From contig NZRL01000167.1 in the NCBI GenBank assembly GCA_002696205.1, forward strand, positions 1 through 50,128: 50,128 nt of DNA, in the 5' to 3' direction. Shown one piece after another: positions 7,612-18,290 of this stretch. The DNA comes from Rhodospirillaceae bacterium. Lineage in GTDB: Bacteria; Pseudomonadota; Alphaproteobacteria; Rhodospirillales; Casp-alpha2. The first letter of the stretch is position 1, and each line of letters opens with the position of its first letter. The notes beneath the pieces were generated by a model. It was not told where the DNA came from and ran no database searches. It saw only the letters and a program-made list of their open reading frames with translations. Both the position numbers and the translations under genes were made by a program.

Positions 7612-9636
7612 TCAATCGCCGGCCCGGTTTTCGCCGACCGGCGGCAAGCCTTCCGTGGCGCCCGACGGCGCCGTTGATTCGATCAGGTTCTTCAGGCGGT
7701 TCCAGAACGACCCCGAACCGGGCTTGCCGTCGGCATCGACATCGCCCAGGGCCAGGACCGGGCGGCCCTCCATGGCCGGGCCCATGAAACGGGCCCAGGT
7801 CCGGGCGGGCAGGCCGCCGCCGGTGACGTGTTTCATCGGCGCGCCGTCGTCGTTGCCGAACCAGACGCCGGTGATCAACTGCGCCGTGAACCCGACGAAC
7901 CAGGCGTCCCGGTAATTCTGGCTGGTTCCCGTCTTGCCCGCCGCCGGGCGCCCGATGGCGGCGTTGCGGCCCGTGCCGCCATCGATCACCTTGGTCATCA
8001 TGCCGACCAAGGTTTCGACGGCGTCCTCGGGCGCGGCCCGGCCGGGGCCGGAGCCTTGGCGGGTATAAAGAACCTTGTCTGCGCTGTCCCGGATTTCGGT
8101 GATGGCGTGCGGCCAAACGCCCATGCCGCCCCGCGCCAGGACGGCGTATCCGGCGGTGAGTTCCAACATATTGACCTCGCCGGTGCCGAGAGCCAGACCC
8201 GCATCGTTGGGCAGGTCCGACGTGATGCCGAAGGCGCGGGCGGTCTCCAAAATCTTTGCCGGGCCGACCTTTTGCGCCAATTGCACGGCGACTGAATTGA
8301 CGGAATTCGCCAGGGCCTGTTGCAGGGTCATGGGGCCTTCATACTTGCCGGAGAAGTTCGACGGCTGCCAATTCCCCAATTTGACCGGGCGGTCGACGAC
8401 CCGTGTATCCGGGGTCATGCCCGCCTCGATCGCCGCCAGATAAACAAAGGGCTTGAAGGCCGAGCCGGGCTGGCGCAACGCCTGGGTTGCCCGGTTAAAC
8501 TGGCTCTTGCCGTAATCCCGACCGCCGACCATGGCGCGCACGGCACCGTCGGGCGCCATCGCGATCAGGGCCCCCTCACCTGCCTTCAATCCGGCCTTAT
8601 CGGCGCGGGCGAAGGATGTCGCCATCGCCGCTTCCGCCATGCGCTGAAGAGCGGGGTCCAGGGTCGTCTTGACGACCAGATCGCGCCCGCCGGTGGTGAC
8701 GTAATCGGACAAGGCGTCCAACACCCAATCGACGAAATGGCGCGCCCGGCCTGTCGGCGCGGCGACCAGGGTGACCTGGATTCCGCGCGCCGCCTCGCCC
8801 GCTTTCTTCTCGGTCAGATACCCCGCGGCGACCATGTTGGCGAGGACGACCTTGGCCCGGGCATGGGCGCGTTCCGGGGACGACACCGGATTGTAGCGCG
8901 ACGGCGCCTTCAACAGACCCGCCAGGACGGCGGCTTCGTAGGTGTTGATGCGCGACGCCGGTTTGCGGAAGAAACGGCGTGCCGCGGCATCGACCCCATA
9001 GGTGCCGGCGCCCAGATAAACCCGATTGAGATAGAGGGTGAGGATCTGGTCCTTGGAGAATTCCATCTCCAGCCAGAAAGCGACGACCACTTCCTGCAAC
9101 TTTCGGACATAGGTGCGCTCGTGCGTGAGGAACAGGTTCTTTGCCAACTGTTGGGTGATGGTCGATCCGCCCTCGACGATGCGTCCGGCCCGGATATTGC
9201 GGACCATGGCGCGGCCGAGACCGATCGGGTCGATCCCGAAGTGGTCGTAGAACCGGCGGTCTTCGGTCGCCAGGACGGCCTGGACCAGAGCCGGCGGGAG
9301 TTGATCCAGGGTGACCGTCTCCCCGACCAGATCGCCGCCCTGATAGATTTCCGTGCCGTCGGCGCTTTGAATAGTGACCGTGGGGCGCCGTTCGGTTTTC
9401 AGTGCCTCATCCAGGTCGGGCAAGCCGACGGAGACCCAGACCCCCGCCGCCAGGACGGCGACGGTGAACCAAACGGCGGCGACGCCGATCCATTTTCCGA
9501 TCGTCGGCCAGATCCGGCGCGGTCCGTCGGGCGGCCGGCTGCCGCTCGGGGCGGTACGTCCGTTGGAGCGGGAGCCGGGCGGCGTGGACCGAGCCCGGGA
9601 TCGGGGAGCCGATTTGGTTTTCTTCTTATCAGCCAT
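7612..9636 (-). CDS. Class A penicillin-binding protein (PBP1A-type, transglycosylase/transpeptidase)
   Basis: This 674-residue bifunctional peptidoglycan synthase is anchored in the inner membrane. A basic, Pro/Ser-rich cytoplasmic tail (1-45) is followed by one membrane segment at about 48-70. The GT51 glycosyltransferase domain has ATEDRRFYDHFGID with catalytic Glu125, and GGSTITQQLAKN at 156-167. The transpeptidase domain has PGSAFKP (Ser392, Lys395), SVN (444-446) and KTGTS (567-571). All catalytic residues are present. An ODA-type insertion is not obvious, so the protein is shorter than E. coli PBP1A. It lies 38 nt downstream of the pentapeptide-repeat gene on the same strand and could share its transcript. 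Confidence 0.93.
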   Translation of the reverse strand: MADKKKTKSAPRSRARSTPPGSRSNGRTAPSGSRPPDGPRRIWPTIGKWIGVAAVWFTVAVLAAGVWVSVGLPDLDEALKTERRPTVTIQSADGTEIYQGGDLVGETVTLDQLPPALVQAVLATEDRRFYDHFGIDPIGLGRAMVRNIRAGRIVEGGSTITQQLAKNLFLTHERTYVRKLQEVVVAFWLEMEFSKDQILTLYLNRVYLGAGTYGVDAAARRFFRKPASRINTYEAAVLAGLLKAPSRYNPVSSPERAHARAKVVLANMVAAGYLTEKKAGEAARGIQVTLVAAPTGRARHFVDWVLDALSDYVTTGGRDLVVKTTLDPALQRMAEAAMATSFARADKAGLKAGEGALIAMAPDGAVRAMVGGRDYGKSQFNRATQALRQPGSAFKPFVYLAAIEAGMTPDTRVVDRPVKLGNWQPSNFSGKYEGPMTLQQALANSVNSVAVQLAQKVGPAKILETARAFGITSDLPNDAGLALGTGEVNMLELTAGYAVLARGGMGVWPHAITEIRDSADKVLYTRQGSGPGRAAPEDAVETLVGMMTKVIDGGTGRNAAIGRPAAGKTGTSQNYRDAWFVGFTAQLITGVWFGNDDGAPMKHVTGGGLPARTWARFMGPAMEGRPVLALGDVDADGKPGSGSFWNRLKNLIESTAPSGATEGLPPVGENRAGD

Positions 9637-9674
9637 GGGGCCTGTTGTCGGGACCGGCCGTTACCGGCGGGCCG

Positions 9675-10118
9675 TCAGTATTTTGTGAGGGCGAAATAAG
9701 CGGAGGTTTCGTCCGGCTCGCGGCAATCGAGCAGGGTATGCAGGACGATCGGATCGATCACCGCGCCTTTCAGGTTGGCCCGCCACATATCCGCGCCGTT
9801 GAGCGAGGCCCCCGTGAAGTTGGCGCCGCGCAAATCGGTGTCGGTCATATCCGCGAAATCGATCAGGGCGTTGGTGAAGTTGACTCCGACCATGACCGAA
9901 GACACCAGGGACGAGCCGCGCAGATCGGCACCGGAAAGGTCCGCGCCGGTCAGATCGCATTCGCGGATATTGGCGTTGGCGAGAGCGGCGCCGCGCAAAT
10001 CCATGTCACGCATGTTTAGACGCAACAATTCACCGCGCTGACCCGTATCGCCGCCGCCGCGCAGCCAGGTTTCATGCGCTTCGATCATATCGGCGACAGA
10101 ATTCACCGTATCCGCCAT
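9675..10118 (-). CDS. Pentapeptide-repeat protein
   Basis: The product has 147 residues. After an N-terminal helix of about 30 residues, positions about 35-125 form a near-continuous run of A(D/N)LXX pentapeptides, such as LTGADLSGADLRG and LRGANFTGASLNGADM. This predicts a right-handed quadrilateral beta helix. A short non-repeat tail with one Cys and an aromatic end (YFALTKY) follows. ATG 10118 is chosen because AGAGG lies just upstream; an upstream in-frame start at 10154 is less likely. The gene directly follows gyrB on the same strand (188-nt gap). Some pentapeptide-repeat proteins (Qnr, MfpA) bind DNA gyrase, so a gyrase link is possible, but most family members have no known function. 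Confidence 0.85.
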   Translation of the reverse strand: MADTVNSVADMIEAHETWLRGGGDTGQRGELLRLNMRDMDLRGAALANANIRECDLTGADLSGADLRGSSLVSSVMVGVNFTNALIDFADMTDTDLRGANFTGASLNGADMWRANLKGAVIDPIVLHTLLDCREPDETSAYFALTKY

Positions 10119-10273
10119 GGCGTATCCTCTTGTCTGCCCCGCCTTCCCCGGCACCCGTCAGGTGCCCCCGGTTGGCCCGGGTTTGCGGCGATCATAGGCG
10201 CAAGCCGGTGCGTGAGTAAACCACGGGCGGGCCTGCCCCTGGGCCGCCTATTGCGCCGAGCCGAAGGGAGATT

Positions 10274-10299
10274 GGGCCGCCAGGATGGACCGGCGGCCC
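10274..10299 (-). terminator. Possible gyrB terminator hairpin
   Basis: An 8-bp inverted repeat (GGGCCGCC / GGCGGCCC) with a 10-nt loop lies just after the gyrB stop. On the minus strand it is followed by AATCTCCCTT, a poor U-tract, so termination may be weak. Confidence 0.4.
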
Positions 10300-10306
10300 G
10301 GTGTCG

Positions 10307-12796
<2,490 letters not shown>

Positions 12797-12872
12797 TCAC
12801 ACTCTGTTCAGGTGGTCTTGTTTCAAAGAGGGCCGCCGGTCGCGGCCCGATCGGTCGATGATCGTCGGTCGT

Positions 12873-14018
12873 CTATGGGTCGCCCAGGGCAAGCCCCGCG
12901 TCGGCGACATGGAACATGGCCGCCCGGCCCGCCAGCGGCTGGAACAGATCGGCGTCCGTGCCGGTCATCCAGGCCTGCAGGCCGAGGCGTAAAATCTCGT
13001 CGAACAGGGCCGCGCGCCGGTCGGCGTCGAGGTGGGCCGCGACTTCGTCCAGCAACAGGATCGGCGCCCGCCCCCGTTCGGCCGCCTGCAGCCGCGCCTG
13101 AGCCAGGACCAGGGAAATCAACAGCGCCTTTTGCTCGCCGGTCGAACAATCGGCCGCCGGACGGCCCCGGCTTTTGTATTCGACATAAAGGTCCGACCGA
13201 TGCGGGCCATGGGCAGTGCGTCCGATCTCGCCATCACGTCCACGGGCATCCTTGAACGCCTGCTTCAATCGATCCTCGGCATCCAGCGCCGATCCTTCGG
13301 CAAGCCAGGCTTCGGCCTCGCCCTCGACCGCCAGATCTGCGGCCGGGAAGGGCCCGTCGCCCGCGGCTTCCAATTGACCGGCCAAGCGGCCCGCCATGTC
13401 CAGGCGCGCCGCCGCGATGGCGACACCCTTTTCCGCCATGGTCGCCTCCAGCGCGTCGAGCCAGCCGGCATCGGCGCCGCCGCGCGAGGTCAACAGACGC
13501 AGGCGTTCGCGCATGGCCTGCTCATAGCCGTTGATGCGCCCCGCATGGGCCGCGTCGCGGCCGTAGACCAGGCGGTCGAGAAACCGCCGCCTGGCCGAGG
13601 CGCCGTCCAAAAACAGACGATCCATCTGCGGCGTCAGCCATTGCAGGGACATGTGCTGCGACAGCACGGCCTGGGCGCGTTGCGCCTCGCCGTCGACGCG
13701 GACCACGCGCTTGTCCGCCTCCATGTCCAGGCCCGTGCCCAGATCCGTTTCGCCGTCGGGCCCGGCGACGGTCGCCGCCACCGCCCAGGGGCGATGGACG
13801 GTATCCGCCGCTTCGTCCGCTTCCCGCCGGGCGGCTTCGCCCAGGCGGGCGCGGCGCAGGCCGCGACCCGGAATAAGGAACGACAAGGCTTCCAGGATAT
13901 TCGTCTTCCCCGCCCCGTTGGGCCCGGCCAGAACAACCGGCCCCGGCGGCACATCGATACGCAGGCTGGCGTAACAGCGGAAATCGGTCAGGGTCAGGCG
14001 GCGAACGGCGAGGCACAA
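12873..14018 (-). CDS. recF: DNA replication and repair protein RecF
   Basis: RecF is an SMC-like ATPase that loads RecA at gaps together with RecO and RecR. The Walker A GPNGAGKTN lies at 32-40, the family signature STGEQKALL near 300, and the Walker B ILLLDEVAAHLD near 330. LTLTDFRCY at 9-17 is the normal N-terminal strand. At 381 residues it has family length. The start is uncertain. The only usual start codon in frame near the conserved N-terminus is TTG at 14018 with a weak ribosome binding site. The frame stays open upstream to near the dnaN stop, with no ATG or GTG seen. Translation may be coupled to dnaN. Confidence 0.93.
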   Translation of the reverse strand: MCLAVRRLTLTDFRCYASLRIDVPPGPVVLAGPNGAGKTNILEALSFLIPGRGLRRARLGEAARREADEAADTVHRPWAVAATVAGPDGETDLGTGLDMEADKRVVRVDGEAQRAQAVLSQHMSLQWLTPQMDRLFLDGASARRRFLDRLVYGRDAAHAGRINGYEQAMRERLRLLTSRGGADAGWLDALEATMAEKGVAIAAARLDMAGRLAGQLEAAGDGPFPAADLAVEGEAEAWLAEGSALDAEDRLKQAFKDARGRDGEIGRTAHGPHRSDLYVEYKSRGRPAADCSTGEQKALLISLVLAQARLQAAERGRAPILLLDEVAAHLDADRRAALFDEILRLGLQAWMTGTDADLFQPLAGRAAMFHVADAGLALGDP

Positions 14019-14161
14019 CCCCGGCTGCCCGGGGGCGGTCCCGAACGCAACATCGGAATCGGCCTCAGGCGCGGACGCCCCGCCGGCATCCGGCGGGGTG
14101 CTGTCGTCGGCATATGTGCGTTGGGCGTACAGGGCCGTTACCTAAATCCTCGGGACCAGGG

Positions 14162-15277
14162 TTAAACACGCATGGGCATGAGAACGAACAGCGCGCTGTC
14201 GTCGCCGGTTTCACGCAGGACCGTCGGCGACGCCGCATCGGCCATGGCGAGCGACGCGGTGTCGCCTTCGATCTGGCGGGTGATGTCCAACAGATAGGCC
14301 GAATTGAAGCCGATCTCCAAACCGTCGCCGTTGTAATCGACCTCGAGCTCTTCCTCGGCCAGCCCGTGTTCGGGGCTGGAAGCCGAAAGTTTGAGCACCC
14401 CGGCGCCGAGCGTCAGCTTAACCGCCCGCGATTTCTCGGAGGAGATCGCCGAGACGCGATCGACGGCGTCGGCCAGCAGCTTGCGGTCGACGTCGAGCAT
14501 CTTGTCGTTGTCGCGCGGGATGACCCGCTCGTAATCGGGGAAGGTGCCATCGATCAGCTTCGACGTGATGACGATTTCGTCGATGGCGAAGCGCGCCTTG
14601 GTTTCCGACAGGCCGACCAGGACCTCGCCGACGCTTTCGTCGATCACCTTGCCCAGCTCCGTCACCACCTTGCGCGGCAGGATCACGCCGGGAATGCCGT
14701 CGGCCCCTTCGGGCAACGGCACTTCGGCGGAGGCCAGGCGGTGGCCGTCGGTCGCCACGGCGCGCATGATCTTGGTGCCGTCCCGTTCGGCGACATGCAG
14801 ATAGATGCCGTTCAGGTAGTAGCGCGTTTCTTCCGTCGAGATGGCGAAGCGGGTGCGGTCCAGAAGGGTCTTCAGGTCATGCACCGGCAGCTTGAACTGG
14901 TTCGGCAGCTCGCCCGAGCCGAGAACGGGAAAATCTTCCGTCGGCAGGCAGGAAAGCGCGAATCGGGACCGCCCGGCCTTGATGACCAATTGGCCTTCGG
15001 GCTCCTTTTCCATGACCACCTGCGCCCCCTCGGGCAGCTTGCGGACGATGTCGTAGAGCGTATGAGCAGGGGCCGTCGTGGCACCGGGATCGGCGACCTC
15101 GGCCGCGACGCTTTCGACGATGTCCAGATCCATGTCCGTGGCGTTCAACGCCAGCTTGCCGTCGCCGGCTTCGATCTTCACGTTGGAAAGGATGGGGATG
15201 GTATTGCGGCGCTCCACAACGCTTTGCACGTGCCCGAGGCACTTCAGCAAGGCGGCCCGCTCGATTGTCAGTTTCAT
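14162..15277 (-). CDS. dnaN: DNA polymerase III beta subunit (sliding clamp)
   Basis: DnaN is the ring-shaped processivity clamp. The N-terminus MKLTIERAALLKCLGHVQ and the C-terminal LMPMRV are both canonical, and the length of 371 residues is normal for three clamp domains. The body shows VVERRNTIPILSNV, TDMDLDI, YYLNGIYL and ATDGHRLA. It is the second gene of the dnaA-dnaN-recF-gyrB block, separated from dnaA by 371 nt, and seems to have its own promoter at 15487-15495. Confidence 0.98.
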   Translation of the reverse strand: MKLTIERAALLKCLGHVQSVVERRNTIPILSNVKIEAGDGKLALNATDMDLDIVESVAAEVADPGATTAPAHTLYDIVRKLPEGAQVVMEKEPEGQLVIKAGRSRFALSCLPTEDFPVLGSGELPNQFKLPVHDLKTLLDRTRFAISTEETRYYLNGIYLHVAERDGTKIMRAVATDGHRLASAEVPLPEGADGIPGVILPRKVVTELGKVIDESVGEVLVGLSETKARFAIDEIVITSKLIDGTFPDYERVIPRDNDKMLDVDRKLLADAVDRVSAISSEKSRAVKLTLGAGVLKLSASSPEHGLAEEELEVDYNGDGLEIGFNSAYLLDITRQIEGDTASLAMADAASPTVLRETGDDSALFVLMPMRV

Positions 15278-15648
15278 ATGTGCCGTCTATCGCCGTTCAA
15301 AATTCATGTCGTTTGACGTTTCCTCAAGAACCCTTTCGGACGGCCCATCGGACCGTCCCGGGCCTCCCGGGCGGCGGTCGGACGGGGTGTAATCACACCC
15401 CGGTCCAGGCATCGAATAACCACTCGAACCACCCCACCGAGAGCAGCATGAAGGCGCCCGTGCGGGCGCCCCCAAACTTAACCGTTATTATAGCAGAGGC
15501 CCTTGGATTCCGAAGCCTTTTCCCCGAAATTCGGGGTCCGCGACGGGCCGCCCGACGGCATGTCGGCGGTGGCGGAAATCAGGCCGTGAAAAAGCGGCGG
15601 AAAAGGCGCCGGGCGGGGCGGGAATTGCCCCGGCAGCCCCCGCGGGCG
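15278..15648. other. dnaA-dnaN intergenic region
   Basis: No gene is seen in these 371 nt. The region holds an extended -10 promoter element for dnaN (15487-15495). A GC-rich hairpin lies in the dnaN leader at 15453-15470 (GGCGCCC, loop GTGC, GGGCGCC). A near-perfect palindrome CCCCGAA/TTCGGGG lies at about 15522-15536. Neither hairpin is followed by a U-tract on the minus strand, so neither looks like an intrinsic terminator. Confidence 0.6.
15487..15495 (-). promoter_or_regulatory. dnaN promoter, extended -10
   Basis: On the minus strand the sequence TGCTATAAT is a perfect -10 hexamer with an extended TGN element. No strong -35 is present (TTCGGA at 16 nt spacing is the best). Transcription would start about 200 nt ahead of dnaN. 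Confidence 0.6.
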
Positions 15649-17082
15649 TCAGCCCTCCAGCATACGGCGCAGAAGCTCGACGTCTTCGTTGAAGCTGGTG
15701 TCCTGCTCGCGCAGTTCCTCCACCTTCTTGACCGCGTGCATGACCGTGGTGTGGTCGCGGCCGCCGAACTTGCGGCCGATCTCGGGCAGCGAACGGGACG
15801 TCAGCTGCTTGGACAGGTACATGGCGACCTGACGCGGCCGGGCGACGGAGCGCGCGCGGCGGGCCGAATGCATGTCGGAAACCCGAATGTTGAAATGGGT
15901 CGAAACCCGCTTTTGGATTTCCTCTATGGTGACCCGGCGTTCGGACGCCTTCAACAGGTCGTGCAGCACGTCCTGGCTGGTTTCCAGCGTGATGTCGCGG
16001 CCGACCAATTGGTGGTGGGCGACAACGCGGTTGAGCGCACCTTCGAGCTCGCGCACGTTCGACGTGATCTTATGGGCGAGGAATTCCAGAACCTTGAGCG
16101 GCACGTCGACACCCATCTGTTCGCCCTTGGCCTGCAAAATGCCGAGGCGCAATTCGTAGGTCGTCGCATGAATATCCGCGACCAGGCCGCAGTTGAGCCG
16201 CGAGATCAGGCGTTCTTCCATGCCTTCCAGGTCGTTCGGCGACTTGTCGGCGGAGATCACGATCTGACGGCCCTGATCGACCAGGGAATTGAAGGTATGG
16301 AAGAATTCTTCCTGGGTCGATTCCTTGCCGGAGATGAACTGCACGTCGTCGACCATCAGCACGTCGACGGAACGGAACTGTTCCTTGAAATCGACCGTAT
16401 TGTGTTCGCGCAGCGCCCGGACGAAGCGGTACATGAATTTTTCCGCCGACAGATAGATGACGGAACGGTCGGGCCGCGTCTTGCGCAGGTGCCAGGCGAT
16501 GGCGTGCATCAAGTGCGTCTTGCCGAGCCCGACACCGCCGTAGAGAAACAGCGGGTTGAACGGCACGACATCGGCTTCGGCCACGCGGCGCGCGGCGGCA
16601 TAGGCGAATTCGTTGGGCTTGCCGACGACGAAGCGGTCGAAGGTATAGCGGGCATCCAAGGGGGCGCCGATTTCGTCGCTTCCGGCGCCGTTGATGAGAC
16701 CGCTGCCGTTGCCATTGCCGTTTCCGTTGTGCGACGGCCCGGCGGGCGTATCGTCCTTGCGCGCTTCCGCCGGCTTGCTGTCGGCGCGGGCGGTGGGGCC
16801 GTGATCCTGATGGATGATGACGTCGAGACCGCCGGTCAGCCCGCGGTCACCCAGCAATTCGGCCAGACGGTCCTGATAATGGGCCTGGATCCAGTCGCGC
16901 ATGAAACGGGTCGGCACACCGGCCTGCAACGCGTCGTCGCCATGGCCGATCAGGCGCATGGGTTTGATCCAACTTTGAAAAGAAGCTTCGCCGATTTCGG
17001 CGCGCAGGGATTCACAAATTTCGGTCCAGGTGTCCTGCAGGTCCTGGCCAGGCTCTACTTCGCGGCCGTTCTTTTCCGTCAT
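15649..17082 (-). CDS. dnaA: Chromosomal replication initiator DnaA
   Basis: DnaA binds the origin and opens it. The 477-residue protein has the four usual domains. Domain I (about 1-85) contains SFQSWIKPM. A low-complexity linker follows with a Gly/Asn run (NGNGNGNGSG). The AAA+ domain has LYGGVGLGKTHLMHA and DVLMVDDVQFISGKE. The C-terminal helix-turn-helix domain has GRKFGGRDHTTVMHAVKKVEEL, the DnaA-box recognition signature. The ATG at 17082 gives a normal N-terminus. A weak TTATAA-type -10 lies about 95 nt upstream within an inverted repeat (17168-17190). Confidence 0.98.
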   Translation of the reverse strand: MTEKNGREVEPGQDLQDTWTEICESLRAEIGEASFQSWIKPMRLIGHGDDALQAGVPTRFMRDWIQAHYQDRLAELLGDRGLTGGLDVIIHQDHGPTARADSKPAEARKDDTPAGPSHNGNGNGNGSGLINGAGSDEIGAPLDARYTFDRFVVGKPNEFAYAAARRVAEADVVPFNPLFLYGGVGLGKTHLMHAIAWHLRKTRPDRSVIYLSAEKFMYRFVRALREHNTVDFKEQFRSVDVLMVDDVQFISGKESTQEEFFHTFNSLVDQGRQIVISADKSPNDLEGMEERLISRLNCGLVADIHATTYELRLGILQAKGEQMGVDVPLKVLEFLAHKITSNVRELEGALNRVVAHHQLVGRDITLETSQDVLHDLLKASERRVTIEEIQKRVSTHFNIRVSDMHSARRARSVARPRQVAMYLSKQLTSRSLPEIGRKFGGRDHTTVMHAVKKVEELREQDTSFNEDVELLRRMLEG

Positions 17083-17886
17083 TTCGCCACCAACGTTCGT
17101 CCGCCGCTTAAGGCGGGAGGTCGTTTTAATTTTCAGGGGAACCGGCGGTCGAACGACCTGTGATCCCCCTCCCTGGGTTTATAAGGGAGGCGCTTGAGAG
17201 CCGTAGGCGTTGCGTCTTCGCGTGCCCGCCGGCCGGCGTTGTCACGGGGCTTTCTGTGCTGCCCGCCGCTTGATGGGACCTTCGGCCCCGGGTCGCCGCC
17301 ATCTCTCTAGAGCCGCAAGAGACAACGCCGCCGAAACGGCAAAAAACTCAGATACGAACCGCGACACACCCCCCTAAGCTTTGGCTTTTTAGCCATTTAT
17401 TAAATAACGAATACAGAAAGGCGAATTTTTATTTGAAAAGTACTGAATAGAAAATTGGGTGCGCGATTTTCATGAGAAAAAGGCTGATCCGTTCCGCGAT
17501 GATCCTTTCTCTTTTATTTGGCCCGAAGTCGGCCGGGGATGGCTTGGTAGGACCGGAGGGCCGTCGATGCCCCCAGCGGCGACGGGGATATTACGGAGGT
17601 GGTCCGCCGATGGCAATGAGACGAATCGCGAACGCAGCACAAAATTGCAAAATATTTCCCTTGACAAAAATCGGCCCGAGAGTCCCCTCGGCCCTTCTTT
17701 TCCAATAGGTGGCAATACCCCGCGGAGGGGCGCCGAAGCGGCCGATCGGAGTCCCATCAATGGGCCGGCGGCGGCACGCGAACGCCGTTCGCGGGGGCCG
17801 ATTAAGAGCGGCCGGACAAAAGAAAAGGCCGCGCTTTGAAGCGCGGCCTGATCAGGCAATTCGTGAGATCGGGAACCGGTCGCCGA
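17083..17886. other. Long intergenic region between dnaA and rpsT
   Basis: These 804 nt carry no credible gene. From the dnaA side they hold: an inverted repeat CCTCCCT/AGGGAGG at 17168-17190 around a TTATAA; a small hairpin TGGCT/AGCCA at 17382-17395; an AT-rich island (about 17380-17520) unlike the GC-rich surroundings; a TTGACA at 17661-17666 followed by a CCGAG/CTCGG stem and a T-rich run on the plus strand; a 17-nt palindrome at 17777-17793; and the rpsT terminator. I searched by eye for TTATCCACA-type DnaA boxes and found none, so an origin here is not supported by sequence alone. Confidence 0.6.
17817..17848 (-). terminator. Intrinsic terminator of rpsT
   Basis: On the minus strand a perfect 10-bp stem (GGCCGCGCTT / AAGCGCGGCC, 2-nt centre) is followed by TTTTCTTTTG, 38 nt after the rpsT stop. 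This is a textbook rho-independent terminator. Confidence 0.9.
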
Positions 17887-18153
17887 TTAGGCGGCCATGT
17901 CCTTGATCCGCTTCGCCAGGCGCGACAGCTTGCGCGAGGCCATGTTGCCGTGCAGGACACCCTTTTGGGCGCCGCGCGCGACCAGCGGCTGCGCCTGCTT
18001 GAAGGCTTCCTGCGCGACCGCCTGATCGCCGGCGGCGATGGCTTCTTCGACCTTGCGGAGCGAGGAGCGGACCGCGCTCAGGCGCGTGCGGTTGACCTGC
18101 GTGCGACGCTCGGTCTGGCGAATGCGTTTCTTTGCCGAGGCATGATGTGCCAT
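17887..18153 (-). CDS. rpsT: 30S ribosomal protein S20
   Basis: This 88-residue basic protein begins [17 protein letters not shown] and ends [12 protein letters not shown], both classic for S20, which binds 16S rRNA in the body of the small subunit. ATG 18153 is the only sensible start, although the frame is open much further upstream. The gene is monocistronic: a strong promoter lies at 18196-18224 and an intrinsic terminator at 17817-17848. Its position between dnaA and an enoyl-CoA hydratase gene fits alphaproteobacterial gene order. Confidence 0.97.
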   Translation of the reverse strand: MAHHASAKKRIRQTERRTQVNRTRLSAVRSSLRKVEEAIAAGDQAVAQEAFKQAQPLVARGAQKGVLHGNMASRKLSRLAKRIKDMAA

Positions 18154-18195
18154 CTGGACACCCTTTATCTTTAAGTCGGTAATTCGGAAGGCGCG

Positions 18196-18224
18196 GTTAT
18201 AGAGGGGTGCATGGGCCCCGTCAA
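18196..18224 (-). promoter_or_regulatory. rpsT promoter
   Basis: TTGACG (18219-18224) and TATAAC (18196-18201) on the minus strand are spaced by exactly 17 nt and lie about 43 nt from the rpsT start. It is one of the best sigma70-type matches in the window. Confidence 0.75.
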
Positions 18225-18228
18225 GCCC

Positions 18229-18251
18229 GGAGAAGAAAGGCTCCGGCCTTT
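18229..18251 (-). terminator. Terminator of the enoyl-CoA hydratase transcript
   Basis: On the minus strand AAAGGC, a 4-nt loop and GCCTTT are followed by CTTCT, 40 nt after the hydratase stop and just before the rpsT -35. The 6-bp stem makes this a moderate intrinsic terminator. Confidence 0.6.
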
Positions 18252-18290
18252 GATTTCCGGGCCTTTCGCGGCGGGCTTTCGGCGGGCGGC

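Noticed and set aside
17661-17666. Perfect TTGACA on the plus strand in the dnaA-rpsT region
   Set aside because: No -10 follows at 16-18 nt, and no plus-strand gene lies downstream; rpsT and its neighbours are on the minus strand.
17472-17708. Small plus-strand ORF of 78 codons starting MRKRLIRSAMILSLLFG, resembling a signal peptide
   Set aside because: No ribosome binding site precedes it, the sequence after the first 20 residues is rich in Arg, Gly and Pro without pattern, and its codon use differs from neighbours. It lies in the AT-rich intergenic region.
17777-17793. LexA/SOS box reading of GAAC...GTTC
   Set aside because: The half-sites are separated by 3 nt, while alphaproteobacterial LexA sites use a 7-nt spacer, and no SOS gene starts here.
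17083-17886. Chromosomal origin with DnaA boxes
   Set aside because: By eye I found no TTATCCACA, TGATCCACA or TTTTCCACA on either strand in this stretch. AT-richness and position alone are not enough to call oriC.
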